Assembly (NCBI RefSeq): GCF_000621025.1
Contig: NZ_KK211205.1
Span: 633,521-697,520, forward strand
Origin: Brackiella oedipodis DSM 13743
GTDB taxonomy: Bacteria > Pseudomonadota > Gammaproteobacteria > Burkholderiales > Burkholderiaceae_B
Length of the DNA stretch: 64,000 nt
Direction: 5' to 3'
Under the pieces are notes generated by a model, which saw only the letters and a list, made by a program, of their open reading frames with translations, was not told the origin of the DNA and searched no databases. Shown here piece after piece: positions 36,563 to 45,802 of this stretch. A program made the position numbers and the translations under genes. Each line of letters starts with the position of its first letter. Within the stretch, counting starts at the first letter, position 1.

Positions 36563-37372
36563 ATGAGTATCTCCAGCACAACACCGGAGTTTATCCCTGA
36601 CGTCCAAAATAATGTAGACCAACGCCAAATCTTGATTGATCAGGTGGGTATTAAACAAGTTAAATATCCCCTAAAAGTCGCCGATGGCGCAGGCCATCAC
36701 CTCGCCACCGTTGGTGAGTGGACCCTCACTGTACAGCTACCGGCCACCAAAAAAGGCACGCATATGTCGCGCTTTATGGCCTTGCTTAGCGCCTATCGGC
36801 AGCAAGCCTTTAGTGTAGCGGTGCTCGAGGACATGGCAACCACCATGCTTGATAAATTAGAGGCCAATCAGGGACAACTCGAAGTCAGTTTTACCTATTT
36901 TATTAATAAAACAGCCCCTGTGAGTGGTATCCAAAGTCTGCTTGATTATCAGGTCACTTTACAAGCGTATGCTAGCCGTGAAGATGGCGTTAAAATACTC
37001 AAAAAGGTCGTGGTGCCGGTCATGACGCTATGCCCTTGTTCCAAAGAAATCTCCGAATATGGTGCCCATAATCAACGCTCGCATATTACAGTGACGCTTG
37101 ATCAAGACGGAGAATTGGCACTTAACGAGTTGATTCAGGCACTCGAAATCCAAGGGTCTAGCCAACTGTGGTCAATGCTCAAACGCCCCGACGAGAAATA
37201 CGTCACCGAATTTTCTTACAACAACCCTAAATTTGTTGAAGACTTAATTCGTGATGTTGCTCTACAAGTCCAAAAACTACCGCAAGTGAATTATTACAAA
37301 ATTGAAGTCGAAAATTTCGAGTCGATTCATAATCATTCAGCCTATGCCATGCTTGAAGGGCGGGCGCCATAA
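36563..37372 (+). CDS. folE2: GTP cyclohydrolase FolE2
   Basis: 269 residues of the COG1469 family. Motifs KKGTHMSRF (63-71) and LCPCSKEISEYGAHNQRSH (156-174) carry the expected cysteine and glutamate metal ligands. It converts GTP to dihydroneopterin triphosphate for folate, replacing zinc-dependent FolE. In some bacteria FolE2 is a zinc-starvation gene; here it follows dxs after 10 bases, so it is probably constitutive with the isoprenoid operon. Confidence 0.95.
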   Translation: MSISSTTPEFIPDVQNNVDQRQILIDQVGIKQVKYPLKVADGAGHHLATVGEWTLTVQLPATKKGTHMSRFMALLSAYRQQAFSVAVLEDMATTMLDKLEANQGQLEVSFTYFINKTAPVSGIQSLLDYQVTLQAYASREDGVKILKKVVVPVMTLCPCSKEISEYGAHNQRSHITVTLDQDGELALNELIQALEIQGSSQLWSMLKRPDEKYVTEFSYNNPKFVEDLIRDVALQVQKLPQVNYYKIEVENFESIHNHSAYAMLEGRAP

Positions 37373-37415
37373 TGTTGCATTTGTGAGTCAAGTGCTTGTT
37401 TTTGAATGAAAATAA

Positions 37416-37445
37416 TTGCGGTTGATATAAGTTTGGTGCTATAAT
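37416..37445 (+). promoter_or_regulatory. Extended -10 promoter for rpsF operon
   Basis: A perfect -10 TATAAT (37440-37445) preceded by TGC gives the extended form; TTGCGG (37416-37421) is a weak -35 at 18 bases. Transcription should begin near 37452, leaving a long untranslated leader. Confidence 0.65.
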
Positions 37446-37653
37446 CTATCGTTTCTTGCTCGCCTATATGTTTGTGATCTTTTTATAGTGGTGTAGGCTA
37501 GATTGATTTTAGATTGGAATCTACATAAGGTTCTACATAAAATTATTGAAGATCATATATGTGTAGCGGGCTATTGCAACTGAATAAACGCGTACGGCTA
37601 GTTTAGCTTTTTGTGGCTGTATAAGGCGTTCGTGCTTTATTCAAACTCTCGAT

Positions 37654-37673
37654 CCAAGGATCGCCAAGGATCG
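37654..37673. repeat. Tandem 10-base repeat in the rpsF leader
   Basis: CCAAGGATCG is repeated twice without a gap, and CGATCC upstream can pair with GGATCG of either copy. It sits 30 bases before the rpsF start; it might form alternative hairpins. Confidence 0.6.
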
Positions 37674-37703
37674 ATATATATCCATAAGACAAGGAGTTTA
37701 ATT

Positions 37704-38072
37704 ATGCGTCACTACGAAGTAGTGTTAATTGTGCATCCTGACCAAAGCGAACAGGTGCCCGCTATGGTTGAGCGTTATCAATCATTGATTACGGCTCAAG
37801 GCGGTAAGATTCATCGCCACGAAGACTGGGGTCGTCGTCAATTAGCTTATCCCATCCAAAAATTAGTGAAAGCACATTACTTGTGCATGAACATCGAATG
37901 CAGCCGCGAAGTGCTCGAAGAGCTTGAATACTCTTTCCGTTACAACGACGCGATCTTGCGTTTCTTGACGGTAAAAACCAAACACGCTGTGACTGAACCA
38001 TCTGTCATGATGAAATCAGTTGAGCGCGAAGAATCACGTCACAAGGCAGCTCAAGAAAAAGCTGAGTCTTAA
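37704..38072 (+). CDS. rpsF: 30S ribosomal protein S6
   Basis: 122 residues from ATG 37704, eight bases after AAGGAG. The N-terminus [18 protein letters not shown] and [10 protein letters not shown] segment are family hallmarks. S6 binds S18 in the 30S platform, and in many bacteria the S6:S18 pair represses this operon through a leader structure; I could not confirm the typical motif here. It heads rpsF-priB-rpsR-rplI. An upstream in-frame ATG (37611) reads into the leader and is not used. Confidence 0.97.
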   Translation: MRHYEVVLIVHPDQSEQVPAMVERYQSLITAQGGKIHRHEDWGRRQLAYPIQKLVKAHYLCMNIECSREVLEELEYSFRYNDAILRFLTVKTKHAVTEPSVMMKSVEREESRHKAAQEKAES

Positions 38073-38089
38073 TCAAGACTGATGTTGTT

Positions 38090-38395
38090 GTGAATCGACT
38101 AAGATTTCAGGCACGATTACTGGCAGTTGATCCGATTCGATATACACCCGCTGGTTTAAGTGTTTTGAATATAGTTTTGGAGCATAGCTCCGTAGTGCTA
38201 GAAGCAGGGATCGAACGGCAACTTAACTTTCAGTGTGATGCCACCGTATTAGGTGACAAAGCACAACAAATCGCTCAGTTAGCCCCCGGCACTACACTCT
38301 GTATCCAGGGTTTTATCGCCCCGCGACGCAAGAATTCGATGCGTTTTGTGGTACATATTCAGGATTACAGTATCAGTCCCAACAACGTTTCATAG
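38090..38395 (+). CDS. priB: Primosomal replication protein N (PriB)
   Basis: 101 residues from GTG 38090. It is a single OB-fold, with N-terminal NRLRFQARLLAVDPIRYTPAG and the C-terminal FIAPRRKNS and VVHIQ strands as in PriB. It binds single-stranded DNA and PriA in replication restart. The location between rpsF and rpsR is the standard beta- and gammaproteobacterial position. The Shine-Dalgarno is weak, suggesting coupling with rpsF. Confidence 0.9.
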   Translation: MNRLRFQARLLAVDPIRYTPAGLSVLNIVLEHSSVVLEAGIERQLNFQCDATVLGDKAQQIAQLAPGTTLCIQGFIAPRRKNSMRFVVHIQDYSISPNNVS

Positions 38396-38462
38396 CTATT
38401 TAAGCAAACTGCATTTTTAAGAATACGAGTTAAAAACTCACCAAGTATAAAGGCAAATAATC

Positions 38463-38738
38463 ATGGCATACATGAAAAAGGGTAAGGATAAACGCGGTAA
38501 ATTCGCTCAACAAAATCCTTTATTTAAACGTCGTAAATTCTGCCGCTTCGCAGCAGCAGGCGTCGAAGAAATCGATTACAAAGACATCGATACATTACGT
38601 GATTTCATCACTGAAACAGGCAAAATCATTCCTGCACGTTTAACCGGTACCAAAGCTCACTATCAACGCCAACTTGATACAGCCATCAAGCGCGCTCGCT
38701 TCTTAGCTTTGTTGCCATTCACTGACAATCACCAATAA
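38463..38738 (+). CDS. rpsR: 30S ribosomal protein S18
   Basis: 91 residues. [40 protein letters not shown] and HYQRQL are typical S18 patterns. It is about 15 residues longer at the N-terminus than E. coli S18, with a basic extension. It is followed by rplI after 12 bases. Confidence 0.97.
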   Translation: MAYMKKGKDKRGKFAQQNPLFKRRKFCRFAAAGVEEIDYKDIDTLRDFITETGKIIPARLTGTKAHYQRQLDTAIKRARFLALLPFTDNHQ

Positions 38739-38750
38739 GAGGCTCTCATC

Positions 38751-39206
38751 ATGCAAGTTATTCTATTAGAAAAAATCGGCAAATTGGGCGACCTGGGTGA
38801 AGTCGTAAACGTTCGCAACGGTTTTGCTCGCAACTACTTGATCCCACAACACAAAGCCAAACGTGCTACACCAGCTGCTCTTAAAGATTTCGAAGCGCGT
38901 CGCGCCGAACTCGAAAAAGCGCAAGAAGAGCGCTTAGCCGCTGCCCAAAAATTGGCTGAACAACTTAAAGACTACAAACTGACTTTCAATCAAAAAGCAG
39001 GTGTGGATGGTCGTTTGTTCGGTTCAGTGACCAATATGGACGTGACCCGTGGTTTACACGCCGCTGGCTTTGAGGCGATTGAGCGCAGCCAAGTTCACAT
39101 GGACGATGGCGCCCTTAAAGCGGTGGGTGAGTACCCAGTTAAATTGCACTTACATGCAGACGTCAACACCGAAATCCTCGTCATTGTTCAAGGTGAAATG
39201 GCTTAA
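38751..39206 (+). CDS. rplI: 50S ribosomal protein L9
   Basis: 151 residues. The N-terminal domain (VILLEKIGKLGDLGEVVNVR and FARNYLIPQ) binds 23S rRNA; a long helix (about 45-78) leads to the C-terminal domain with GRLFGSVTN. Standard length. It ends the operon before a strong terminator. Confidence 0.98.
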   Translation: MQVILLEKIGKLGDLGEVVNVRNGFARNYLIPQHKAKRATPAALKDFEARRAELEKAQEERLAAAQKLAEQLKDYKLTFNQKAGVDGRLFGSVTNMDVTRGLHAAGFEAIERSQVHMDDGALKAVGEYPVKLHLHADVNTEILVIVQGEMA

Positions 39207-39293
39207 TGATGTTTGTGCATAAGGCCTAGTGTCTTAGTGCGTAGGTCTTATAAAAGCGAGGAATCGCTTATAATCGTTCATTAAGTGCTCCCC

Positions 39294-39324
39294 AAAAACG
39301 GCTGATTTGCTCAGCCGTTTTTTT
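39294..39324 (+). terminator. Terminator after rplI
   Basis: AAAAACGGCTGA-TTTGC-TCAGCCGTTTTTTT: a perfect stem with a seven-T run. Confidence 0.93.
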
Positions 39325-39411
39325 ATGGTCATTGGCTTGGGATAGCTTAAGGAAAACTACTTATCCTAGTTTAAAATAGACCATTAAACTTTCGTTAAAT
39401 TCTCAGTTGAT

Positions 39412-40842
39412 ATGATGCCAAGCGACAACGACCCTGCCATTGCTCCTCAAGAATTAACGGCTGATAGCCGCTCCAATCAAGCACTGCAAGACATCCGCTT
39501 GCCACCGCACTCGATTCAGGCTGAACAAGCGGTGCTCGGTGGCTTATTGTTGGACAATCTTGCCTTTGAGTTGGTGAGTGATATTTTATTAGAGGATGAT
39601 TTTTATCGCCAAGATCATCGTTTGATTTGGCGTCACATCCAAAATCTCATCAAGATTGAACGTCCAGCAGATGTGTTAACCGTATCTGATGCGGCCCGCT
39701 TAAGTGGGGATTATGAAGATTGTGGTGGTTTAGACTACCTCAATTCGTTGGCGCACAACACGCCTTCAGCCGCAAATATCAAATCCTATGCCGACATTGT
39801 TCGTGAAGCGGCCATTCGACGCAAAATCTTAACGGTGGTCGATCATATCGCCTCTCAGGCCTTGAGTCCTAAAGGCAAAGAAGCACGACAATTACTTGAT
39901 GAAGCCGAGGCTGATCTGTTTAGAATCTCACAGGAAGGGAGTCGCGGCACACAGGACTTTATTTCAATTAATGCGGCACTGACGCAGGTATTGGATAATT
40001 TGCACGAACTTGAAGGCCGCGAGGGCGATGTCACAGGCACACCGAGTGGCTTTACCGATCTCGATACACAAACCTCTGGCTTACATAGTGGCGATTTATT
40101 AATCGTGGCGGGACGTCCCTCTATGGGTAAAACGTCCTTTGCGATGAATATCGTCGAGCATGTGGCACTGGTCGAGAAACTGCCGGTGGCGGTATTTTCT
40201 ATGGAGATGGGGGCCGCTCAATTGGCGCACCGTATGCTGGGCTCTGTCGGTAAAATAGATCAGCAACGTATGCGCTCAGGTCATCTTAACGCCGAGGATT
40301 GGAGTCATATCACGCATGCGATGCAGCAGTTTCAGGAAGCACGTATTTTTATTGATGAAACGCCGGGGCTAAATCCCATTGATTTGCGGGCACGAGCACG
40401 GCGCCTTTCTCGAAAATACAGTCAACTTGGCTTGATTGTGATCGACTACTTACAACTGATGTCAGGCTCAGGCGCAGGCCGGGCTGAAAATCGTGCCACA
40501 GAGATTTCCGAAATTAGCCGCTCCCTCAAAGGCTTAGCGCGTGAACTTAACTGCCCAGTCATTGCCTTGTCACAGCTTAACCGTAGTCTTGAGACCCGCA
40601 CTAATAAGCGCCCAATCATGTCGGATTTGCGCGAATCAGGTGCGATTGAGCAAGATGCAGACGTGATTTTATTTATCTATAGGGACGAAGTCTATAATCC
40701 TGAATCACCCGATAAAGGCTTGGCAGAAATCATTATTGGCAAGCAGAGGAACGGTCCGATTGGCACAGTGCGCTTGACCTTTTTGGGGCAATACACCAAA
40801 TTTGTTAACAATAGTTCGGGTGGGGGCTTTATTGGTGAATAA
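39412..40842 (+). CDS. dnaB: Replicative DNA helicase DnaB
   Basis: 476 residues. N-terminal helical domain (about 25-130), linker, then a RecA-like motor with P-loop GRPSMGKT (234-241), Walker B LIVIDYLQLM and arginine-finger region SDLRESGAIEQDAD. It unwinds DNA ahead of the fork as a hexamer. No intein interrupts it. It follows rplI after a terminator, a typical proximity. Start ATG 39412 has no strong Shine-Dalgarno; ATG 39415 is possible. Confidence 0.98.
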   Translation: MMPSDNDPAIAPQELTADSRSNQALQDIRLPPHSIQAEQAVLGGLLLDNLAFELVSDILLEDDFYRQDHRLIWRHIQNLIKIERPADVLTVSDAARLSGDYEDCGGLDYLNSLAHNTPSAANIKSYADIVREAAIRRKILTVVDHIASQALSPKGKEARQLLDEAEADLFRISQEGSRGTQDFISINAALTQVLDNLHELEGREGDVTGTPSGFTDLDTQTSGLHSGDLLIVAGRPSMGKTSFAMNIVEHVALVEKLPVAVFSMEMGAAQLAHRMLGSVGKIDQQRMRSGHLNAEDWSHITHAMQQFQEARIFIDETPGLNPIDLRARARRLSRKYSQLGLIVIDYLQLMSGSGAGRAENRATEISEISRSLKGLARELNCPVIALSQLNRSLETRTNKRPIMSDLRESGAIEQDADVILFIYRDEVYNPESPDKGLAEIIIGKQRNGPIGTVRLTFLGQYTKFVNNSSGGGFIGE

Positions 40843-40968
40843 TGCAAAATTGAGTACAGTGTTGTTAATGACTAAGTCAGGACGAACGACTAACTATTAA
40901 TTCACGAGTGCAGCGAGCATTTAAGGCTAGTCATCGTACACTCATTCCTCTTTTTTCACGAGTCAAGC

Positions 40969-42207
40969 ATGTTAATTCAAATTGAACCGCCTTCTGCCAA
41001 AGCGGTGAAACCGGGCCCTAACTGGGAAGCTTTTTTATCTCTAGGCTTTCGACCTCTGTATTTGGGGGGAACAGCCTGGGCCATCGTCGCCGTTGCGCTG
41101 TGGGTCTTTGCCCCGCATTTATTGCAAGGCCCACTTAACGGGGTATGGTGGCATGTGCATGAGGTGTTTTGGGGCTTTGTAGCGACTATCGCCTGTGCTT
41201 TTTTGCTGACGGCAAGTGCCACCTGGACGGGCATTAATCCGGCCAAAAATCAGCGTCTTGCCTTACTCTGCATTTTTTGGTTAGCGGCTCGTCTGCTGTT
41301 CTTAGTGCCTGGGCAATGGGCTTTAGTACTGGGTGGTTTGGCCGATGTGGCGTTTTACTTAGGTTCTGCCTTATGTTTAGGTCGGGTTATTTTTAAAGCA
41401 AAAAGTAGCCGTAACTATGTTTTGCCTTTTGCTGTGGCCGCCATGGGACTGAGTAATGGTGCTTATATCGCCTGTATCTATGGCCAACACTATGAGTTTT
41501 TAATGGCCATTTTTGATATTGGCTTACTTTTCATGGTGATGGTGGTATTGCTGATCGCGCGCCGAGTAATTCCTTTTTTTGCCAGTCGTGCGGCGGCGCT
41601 CCAAATTCCTATGCATGCCACTAGCGGTCAATATCAGTTATGGGCCTGTGCTTTTACTATTCTTATGGCCTTGCTGCAACAGCAAACGGGTATGGCACTC
41701 GGTTTGGCGGTAGCGGGCGTGATTGGTCTTGTGCAACTGTTTCAATGGCAACCTCATAAAATCCTCAAACATCCCTTATTGTGGGTGTTATATATCTCAT
41801 ATTTCTTCTTTGCCTTAGGGCTGATTAGTGCTGCTTTACACTTTATGGGCTGGGAACTCCCAGAACTGGCGCGTCCTGCCTTTTTTGTTCATATACTTGG
41901 GGCCGGCGGTATGGCAGTGATGATTATCGGTATGGTGACACGCACGGCCTTGGGTCATACCGGGCATCCGCTTAAGGCTGATAAATACATGGTGTGCTGT
42001 TATGTGCTGATTATTGTGGCCGCGCTTGCACGGGTGGCGGCTCTTTATCCTTCGGTGGCCACGTTGCCCTTATTGCATATAGCCACGACTTGTTGGGTAC
42101 TCGGCTTTGGGCTTTATATTATTCGTTTTGCGCCTATACTCGTGCGGCATCGCGCAGATCATCCTGGCATGCGCCGCTTCAATGCCCAAAAAGTTACACG
42201 AACCTAA
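40969..42207 (+). CDS. nnrS: NnrS family membrane protein
   Basis: 412 residues with about twelve hydrophobic helices. The NnrS family pattern is present: FLSLGFRPLYLGG near residue 25, WWHVHEVFWGF at about 60, and later HILGAGGMAVMIIGMVTRTALGHTGHPL with several His. NnrS is a haem- and copper-containing protein linked to relief of nitric-oxide stress, often in denitrifiers under NO-responsive control. I see no FNR/NnrR box in the 126 bases upstream. It stands alone and ends at a terminator shared with the next gene. Confidence 0.92.
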   Translation: MLIQIEPPSAKAVKPGPNWEAFLSLGFRPLYLGGTAWAIVAVALWVFAPHLLQGPLNGVWWHVHEVFWGFVATIACAFLLTASATWTGINPAKNQRLALLCIFWLAARLLFLVPGQWALVLGGLADVAFYLGSALCLGRVIFKAKSSRNYVLPFAVAAMGLSNGAYIACIYGQHYEFLMAIFDIGLLFMVMVVLLIARRVIPFFASRAAALQIPMHATSGQYQLWACAFTILMALLQQQTGMALGLAVAGVIGLVQLFQWQPHKILKHPLLWVLYISYFFFALGLISAALHFMGWELPELARPAFFVHILGAGGMAVMIIGMVTRTALGHTGHPLKADKYMVCCYVLIIVAALARVAALYPSVATLPLLHIATTCWVLGFGLYIIRFAPILVRHRADHPGMRRFNAQKVTRT

Positions 42208-42209
42208 CT

Positions 42210-42239
42210 AAAAACGCTGCCCTTGAGCAGCGTTTTTTT
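42210..42239. terminator. Bidirectional terminator after nnrS
   Basis: AAAAACGCTGC-CCTTGA-GCAGCGTTTTTTT between convergent nnrS and the minus-strand gene; the T-run reaches the latter's stop codon. Confidence 0.92.
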
Positions 42240-43140
42240 AGAATTTGAGACGACTCTTTTTGACCTTATAAGCGATCCATAATTTTTTGGTAGGGCTGAC
42301 GTGTATGCGTTGTTGCAGAATTTTTTGTGGGTCTTTAGCGAGTTTTTTGAGTAAGGCTTGAGCCATTGTAATACGTGCAAAAATCGGTTTGAGGATACGT
42401 AAATCGTGTTTAGTTAAGGTGCTCGGAATGGCCCTAAAAGCCTGTTGTCGAAGTTCGAGTGCACGTGCGATTTGCTGGGCGATTAAATCATCAAATTCCG
42501 TCTCATATTGGCGATTGAGTAAGATGGCAGCGGTTAATTGATGCTCACGCAGGTCTGACATCGGCACATAAATGCGATTTTGTTGGGCGGCCAAGCCCAC
42601 ATCGCGAATAAGACTACTGTACAAACAGAACTGGCCGAGTAAATCCATAAACTTGCCATCATCTTGGTCTAAGGCAATGCGTAAAGCGTTTTGCTTGCGA
42701 TTTTTGGCCATGAGCAAAATAGCAGTACTCAAACGTGCTGTCGAACCTCCTAATAGCGTGAGATATTTTTGTAGGGCTGGCCAGTCGAGATAGCGGTTGT
42801 GTTGAAGATCCATTTCAACCGCATCAATGAGCTGTTCGATGACGGGCAGTAAGGCGGGTTGCTTGACAAATTCTAGGGGTAAATTGTTGAGGGCCTGCAA
42901 AATAGGGTGCGAAGGGGCGGCGCCTTGCCAGGTTTTTTGGATTTCATGGCGCCACCATGTCAACTTCATGCGCGCCACGGATGGCTCGGCACATTCATAC
43001 AAGATCGCCTCGAGTTCTTTGATGAGCGCAAACAAGGCCATCAAGCCGCGTTTGCCTGGCTCAGGCGTATAAAACAAGGTGTAATAAAGGCTGGTGCCGC
43101 GATGTAAGACTTTGTCGGCACAGTAATTTTCTGGGGTCAT
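42238..43140 (-). CDS. Squalene/phytoene synthase-like protein with altered catalytic motifs
   Basis: 300 residues aligned throughout with the trans-isoprenyl diphosphate head-to-head synthases: LYYTLFYTPEPGKRGLMALFAL, then ECAEPSVARMKLTWWRHEI and SLIRDVGLAAQQNRIYVP. Active enzymes have an Asp-rich first motif (R-E-V-D-D-V-V-D-E); here the same stretch is KELEAILYE (41-49). In the second motif D180 remains but the following E-D is L-A. Magnesium binding, and so condensation of two prenyl diphosphates, is doubtful. It could be a non-catalytic homologue like mitochondrial NDUFAF6. It is alone, divergent from alr. Confidence 0.82.
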   Translation of the reverse strand: MTPENYCADKVLHRGTSLYYTLFYTPEPGKRGLMALFALIKELEAILYECAEPSVARMKLTWWRHEIQKTWQGAAPSHPILQALNNLPLEFVKQPALLPVIEQLIDAVEMDLQHNRYLDWPALQKYLTLLGGSTARLSTAILLMAKNRKQNALRIALDQDDGKFMDLLGQFCLYSSLIRDVGLAAQQNRIYVPMSDLREHQLTAAILLNRQYETEFDDLIAQQIARALELRQQAFRAIPSTLTKHDLRILKPIFARITMAQALLKKLAKDPQKILQQRIHVSPTKKLWIAYKVKKSRLKF

Positions 43141-43245
43141 ACTCGGATTGATTTAAAAAGCATCAATGCTATTTTAGGCGATTTCGTTTTCTATAATTTC
43201 TGATTTGACTGGCGTACAATATTATAAATTTTTTAGGAGTTTATA

Positions 43246-44382
43246 GTGACACGCCCAATACAAGCGACCATCTCAAGCGCTAATATGCGCCATAACTTAG
43301 AGCAGGTGGCACGACGCTTACAGTACTTTAGAGATGAGTCTGGGATCCAGGGTCCAGACAGCCAGATTTTTGCCGTCGTCAAAGCCAATGCCTATGGTCA
43401 TGGTTTGGCCACTGCGGTGCAGGCCTTTGCGCAAGCCGATGGTCTGAGTGTCATCGAAATTGAAGCCCTTAGCCGCCTTAGAGAATTGGGTTGGCAAAAA
43501 TCTCTATTACTGCTAGAGGGTTTTTTTGAGGCTGCAGATATTCAGGTGCTAGATCGTACGCGAGCGATTACCGCTGTACACAATTTTGAGCAGATCCAAC
43601 AGTTGGCACAGGCCCAGGTACAACACCCCATACAAGTATTCCTCAAAATCAATAGTGGCATGAACCGCCTAGGGTTTGTAGCCAAAAATGTGGATCGAGC
43701 TTACCAACAATTACAGCAATTACAGAACCAGGGTCAGGTGCAGCTACTGGGCTTTATGAGTCATTTTGCCAATGCCGATGCGCAGTTGCAGGCCATTGCT
43801 GAACCTTGGGCCTTATTGCAGAAAATCACTGATGATTATGACGACATGTTGTGTATCTGCAATTCAGCGGCGATTTTACGTCACCCTCAATGCAGTGCTT
43901 TGCAAAAAGCCAATATTGTCCGCCCAGGTATTTGTTTGTATGGCTCTTCCCCTATGGGCATGCTTGAGCATGAAACGGCTGCAGATTATGGTCTAAAACC
44001 CGCCATGTCTCTCAAAGCAAAAATTATAGAGATCCAAGAAGTTGACGCCGGCCAAAGTGTTGGCTATGGCAGCACTTTTACGGCTCAGCACAAGAGCAAA
44101 ATCGCCGTGGTGGCTTGTGGCTATGCGGATGGCTATCCACGCTCCGCGGCTAACGGCACACCCGTGGTAGTCAATGGCGTGCGCGCGGCCATTGCCGGCC
44201 GTGTCTCCATGGATATGTTAACCATTGATGTGACCCATATTGCGGATGTACAGCTGGGTGACTGGGTTTACTTGTGGGGTGAAAATGGTCCTAGTATTGA
44301 CGAAGTCGCTGCCCATTCAGGACGTATTTCCTACGAGATTTTATGTGCTCTGGCTAACCGCGTGCCACGCGTTTACGAATAA
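43246..44382 (+). CDS. alr: Alanine racemase
   Basis: 378 residues from GTG 43246 preceded by AGGAGT. The PLP lysine is K46 in VVKANAYGHG; the catalytic Tyr lies in SVGYGSTF. It produces D-alanine for peptidoglycan. The fold type III barrel and C-terminal beta domain (GRVSMDMLTIDVT) are complete. radA follows 50 bases on. Confidence 0.96.
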   Translation: MTRPIQATISSANMRHNLEQVARRLQYFRDESGIQGPDSQIFAVVKANAYGHGLATAVQAFAQADGLSVIEIEALSRLRELGWQKSLLLLEGFFEAADIQVLDRTRAITAVHNFEQIQQLAQAQVQHPIQVFLKINSGMNRLGFVAKNVDRAYQQLQQLQNQGQVQLLGFMSHFANADAQLQAIAEPWALLQKITDDYDDMLCICNSAAILRHPQCSALQKANIVRPGICLYGSSPMGMLEHETAADYGLKPAMSLKAKIIEIQEVDAGQSVGYGSTFTAQHKSKIAVVACGYADGYPRSAANGTPVVVNGVRAAIAGRVSMDMLTIDVTHIADVQLGDWVYLWGENGPSIDEVAAHSGRISYEILCALANRVPRVYE

Positions 44383-44432
44383 AAACGCTTAAAATGGAGA
44401 ATTTTCATTTCATCGACTAAGGATCGGCAGAC

Positions 44433-45794
44433 ATGGCTAAAACAAAGACAGTGTTTGTATGTAAGGCGTGTGGTGGTCAAAGCCCTAAGTGGCAAGGCCA
44501 ATGCCCGCACTGTCTGGCTTGGAATACTCTAGAAGAAGAGACGCTTAGTCCTAGTGCAAGTCCAACGAACAATCGCTACAGCCATCTTGCCAAAAGTTCG
44601 GCCATCCGCTCGCTAGCGGATATCCAAGCGATCCAAACACCGCGTCAAGCAACGCATCTAGCCGAATTTGATCGCGTCTTGGGGGGCGGCTTAGTGCCAG
44701 GTTCAGTGGTGCTGATTGGTGGTGATCCAGGCATCGGTAAGTCCACTTTACTTCTGCAAACGTTGGCGGCGATGTCGAGTTCCACTCGCGTTCTTTATGT
44801 CACGGGCGAGGAATCGGCCGAACAAGTAGCGTTGCGTGCACAACGTCTAGAAGTGGGTGTCGAGCATATTCAGATACTGGCCGAAATTCAACTTGAGCAA
44901 ATTCTCCAGGGCATACAGCAAGTGGCACCCAAAGTGGTAGTGATAGACTCGATTCAAACCTTATTTTCGGCAGAATTGACCGCTGCCCCGGGGTCCGTGT
45001 CTCAAGTGCGCGAATGCGCGGCGCAACTGACGCGTTTAGCCAAGCAATATGGCATTTCGATGGTCATGATTGGGCATGTCACTAAAGACGGCAGCCTAGC
45101 TGGGCCGCGTATTCTCGAGCATATAGTTGATGTGGTCTTGTATTTTGAAGGTGAAAACCATTCCTCATATCGCTTAGTACGTGCCTTTAAGAACCGTTTT
45201 GGCGCCGTCAATGAGCTGGGTGTATTCGCCATGACCGATAAGGGACTCAAAGGCATTAGTAACCCTTCTGCAATTTTCTTATCACAACACTCTAATGAAA
45301 TCGCGGGTTCTTGTGTTATGGCCACGCAAGAGGGCACGCGGCCGCTACTCGTAGAGATTCAAGCCTTGGTCGATATTGCCAAAGTGCCCAATCCACGGCG
45401 TCTGAGTCTAGGGATTGATAGCAGTCGTTTAGCGATGTTATTAGCCGTTTTGCATCGTCATGCGGGGATTGCTAGTTACGATAGAGATGTCTTTGTAAAT
45501 GCGGTGGGGGGCGTTCGGATTGCCGAGACGGCGGCGGATTTGCCTGTGTTGTTGGCGATTATTTCTTCGATGCGTGATAAACCCTTGCCGGTGGGCTTAA
45601 TTGCCTTTGGTGAGGTGGGTTTAGCGGGCGAAATACGTCCTGCACCGCGTGGTCAAGAACGTCTCAAAGAGGCCGTGAAGTTGGGCTTTAGCAAGGCTAT
45701 GATCCCACGCCATAATGCCCCCAAACAAAAAATCTCTGGCTTGGAAATTTGGCCAGTCTCGCGTATTAGTGATGTTTTAGACTATTTGCGATAA
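44433..45794 (+). CDS. radA: DNA repair protein RadA
   Basis: 453 residues. A zinc finger with C10, C13, C24 and C27 opens the protein; the ATPase core has GGDPGIGKSTLLLQ near residue 97 and the RadA-specific KNRFGAVNELG; a Lon-like C-terminal domain ends it. RadA is a RecA-like helicase that drives branch migration in recombination and transformation. Nothing unusual. kdkA follows after 8 bases. Confidence 0.97.
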   Translation: MAKTKTVFVCKACGGQSPKWQGQCPHCLAWNTLEEETLSPSASPTNNRYSHLAKSSAIRSLADIQAIQTPRQATHLAEFDRVLGGGLVPGSVVLIGGDPGIGKSTLLLQTLAAMSSSTRVLYVTGEESAEQVALRAQRLEVGVEHIQILAEIQLEQILQGIQQVAPKVVVIDSIQTLFSAELTAAPGSVSQVRECAAQLTRLAKQYGISMVMIGHVTKDGSLAGPRILEHIVDVVLYFEGENHSSYRLVRAFKNRFGAVNELGVFAMTDKGLKGISNPSAIFLSQHSNEIAGSCVMATQEGTRPLLVEIQALVDIAKVPNPRRLSLGIDSSRLAMLLAVLHRHAGIASYDRDVFVNAVGGVRIAETAADLPVLLAIISSMRDKPLPVGLIAFGEVGLAGEIRPAPRGQERLKEAVKLGFSKAMIPRHNAPKQKISGLEIWPVSRISDVLDYLR

Positions 45795-45802
45795 GGCTCA
45801 TT

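Larger units (their letters stand above)
37373..37703. other. 331-base gap with rpsF promoter and leader
   Basis: No gene is seen. It carries the extended -10 promoter at 37416-37445 and a leader of about 250 bases. The leader contains TAGAT-N4-ATCTA (about 37512-37525), a small GCTA-GTT-TAGC hairpin followed by TTTTT, and a tandem repeat at 37654-37673. Confidence 0.6.

Noticed and set aside
39855-40040. Minus-strand 61-codon frame in dnaB
   Set aside because: Shadow frame with serine-rich translation typical of antisense reading.
40843-40968. FNR/NnrR box before nnrS
   Set aside because: No TTGAT-N4-ATCAA-like site with fewer than three mismatches could be seen; TTGAG at the left end lacks a second half.
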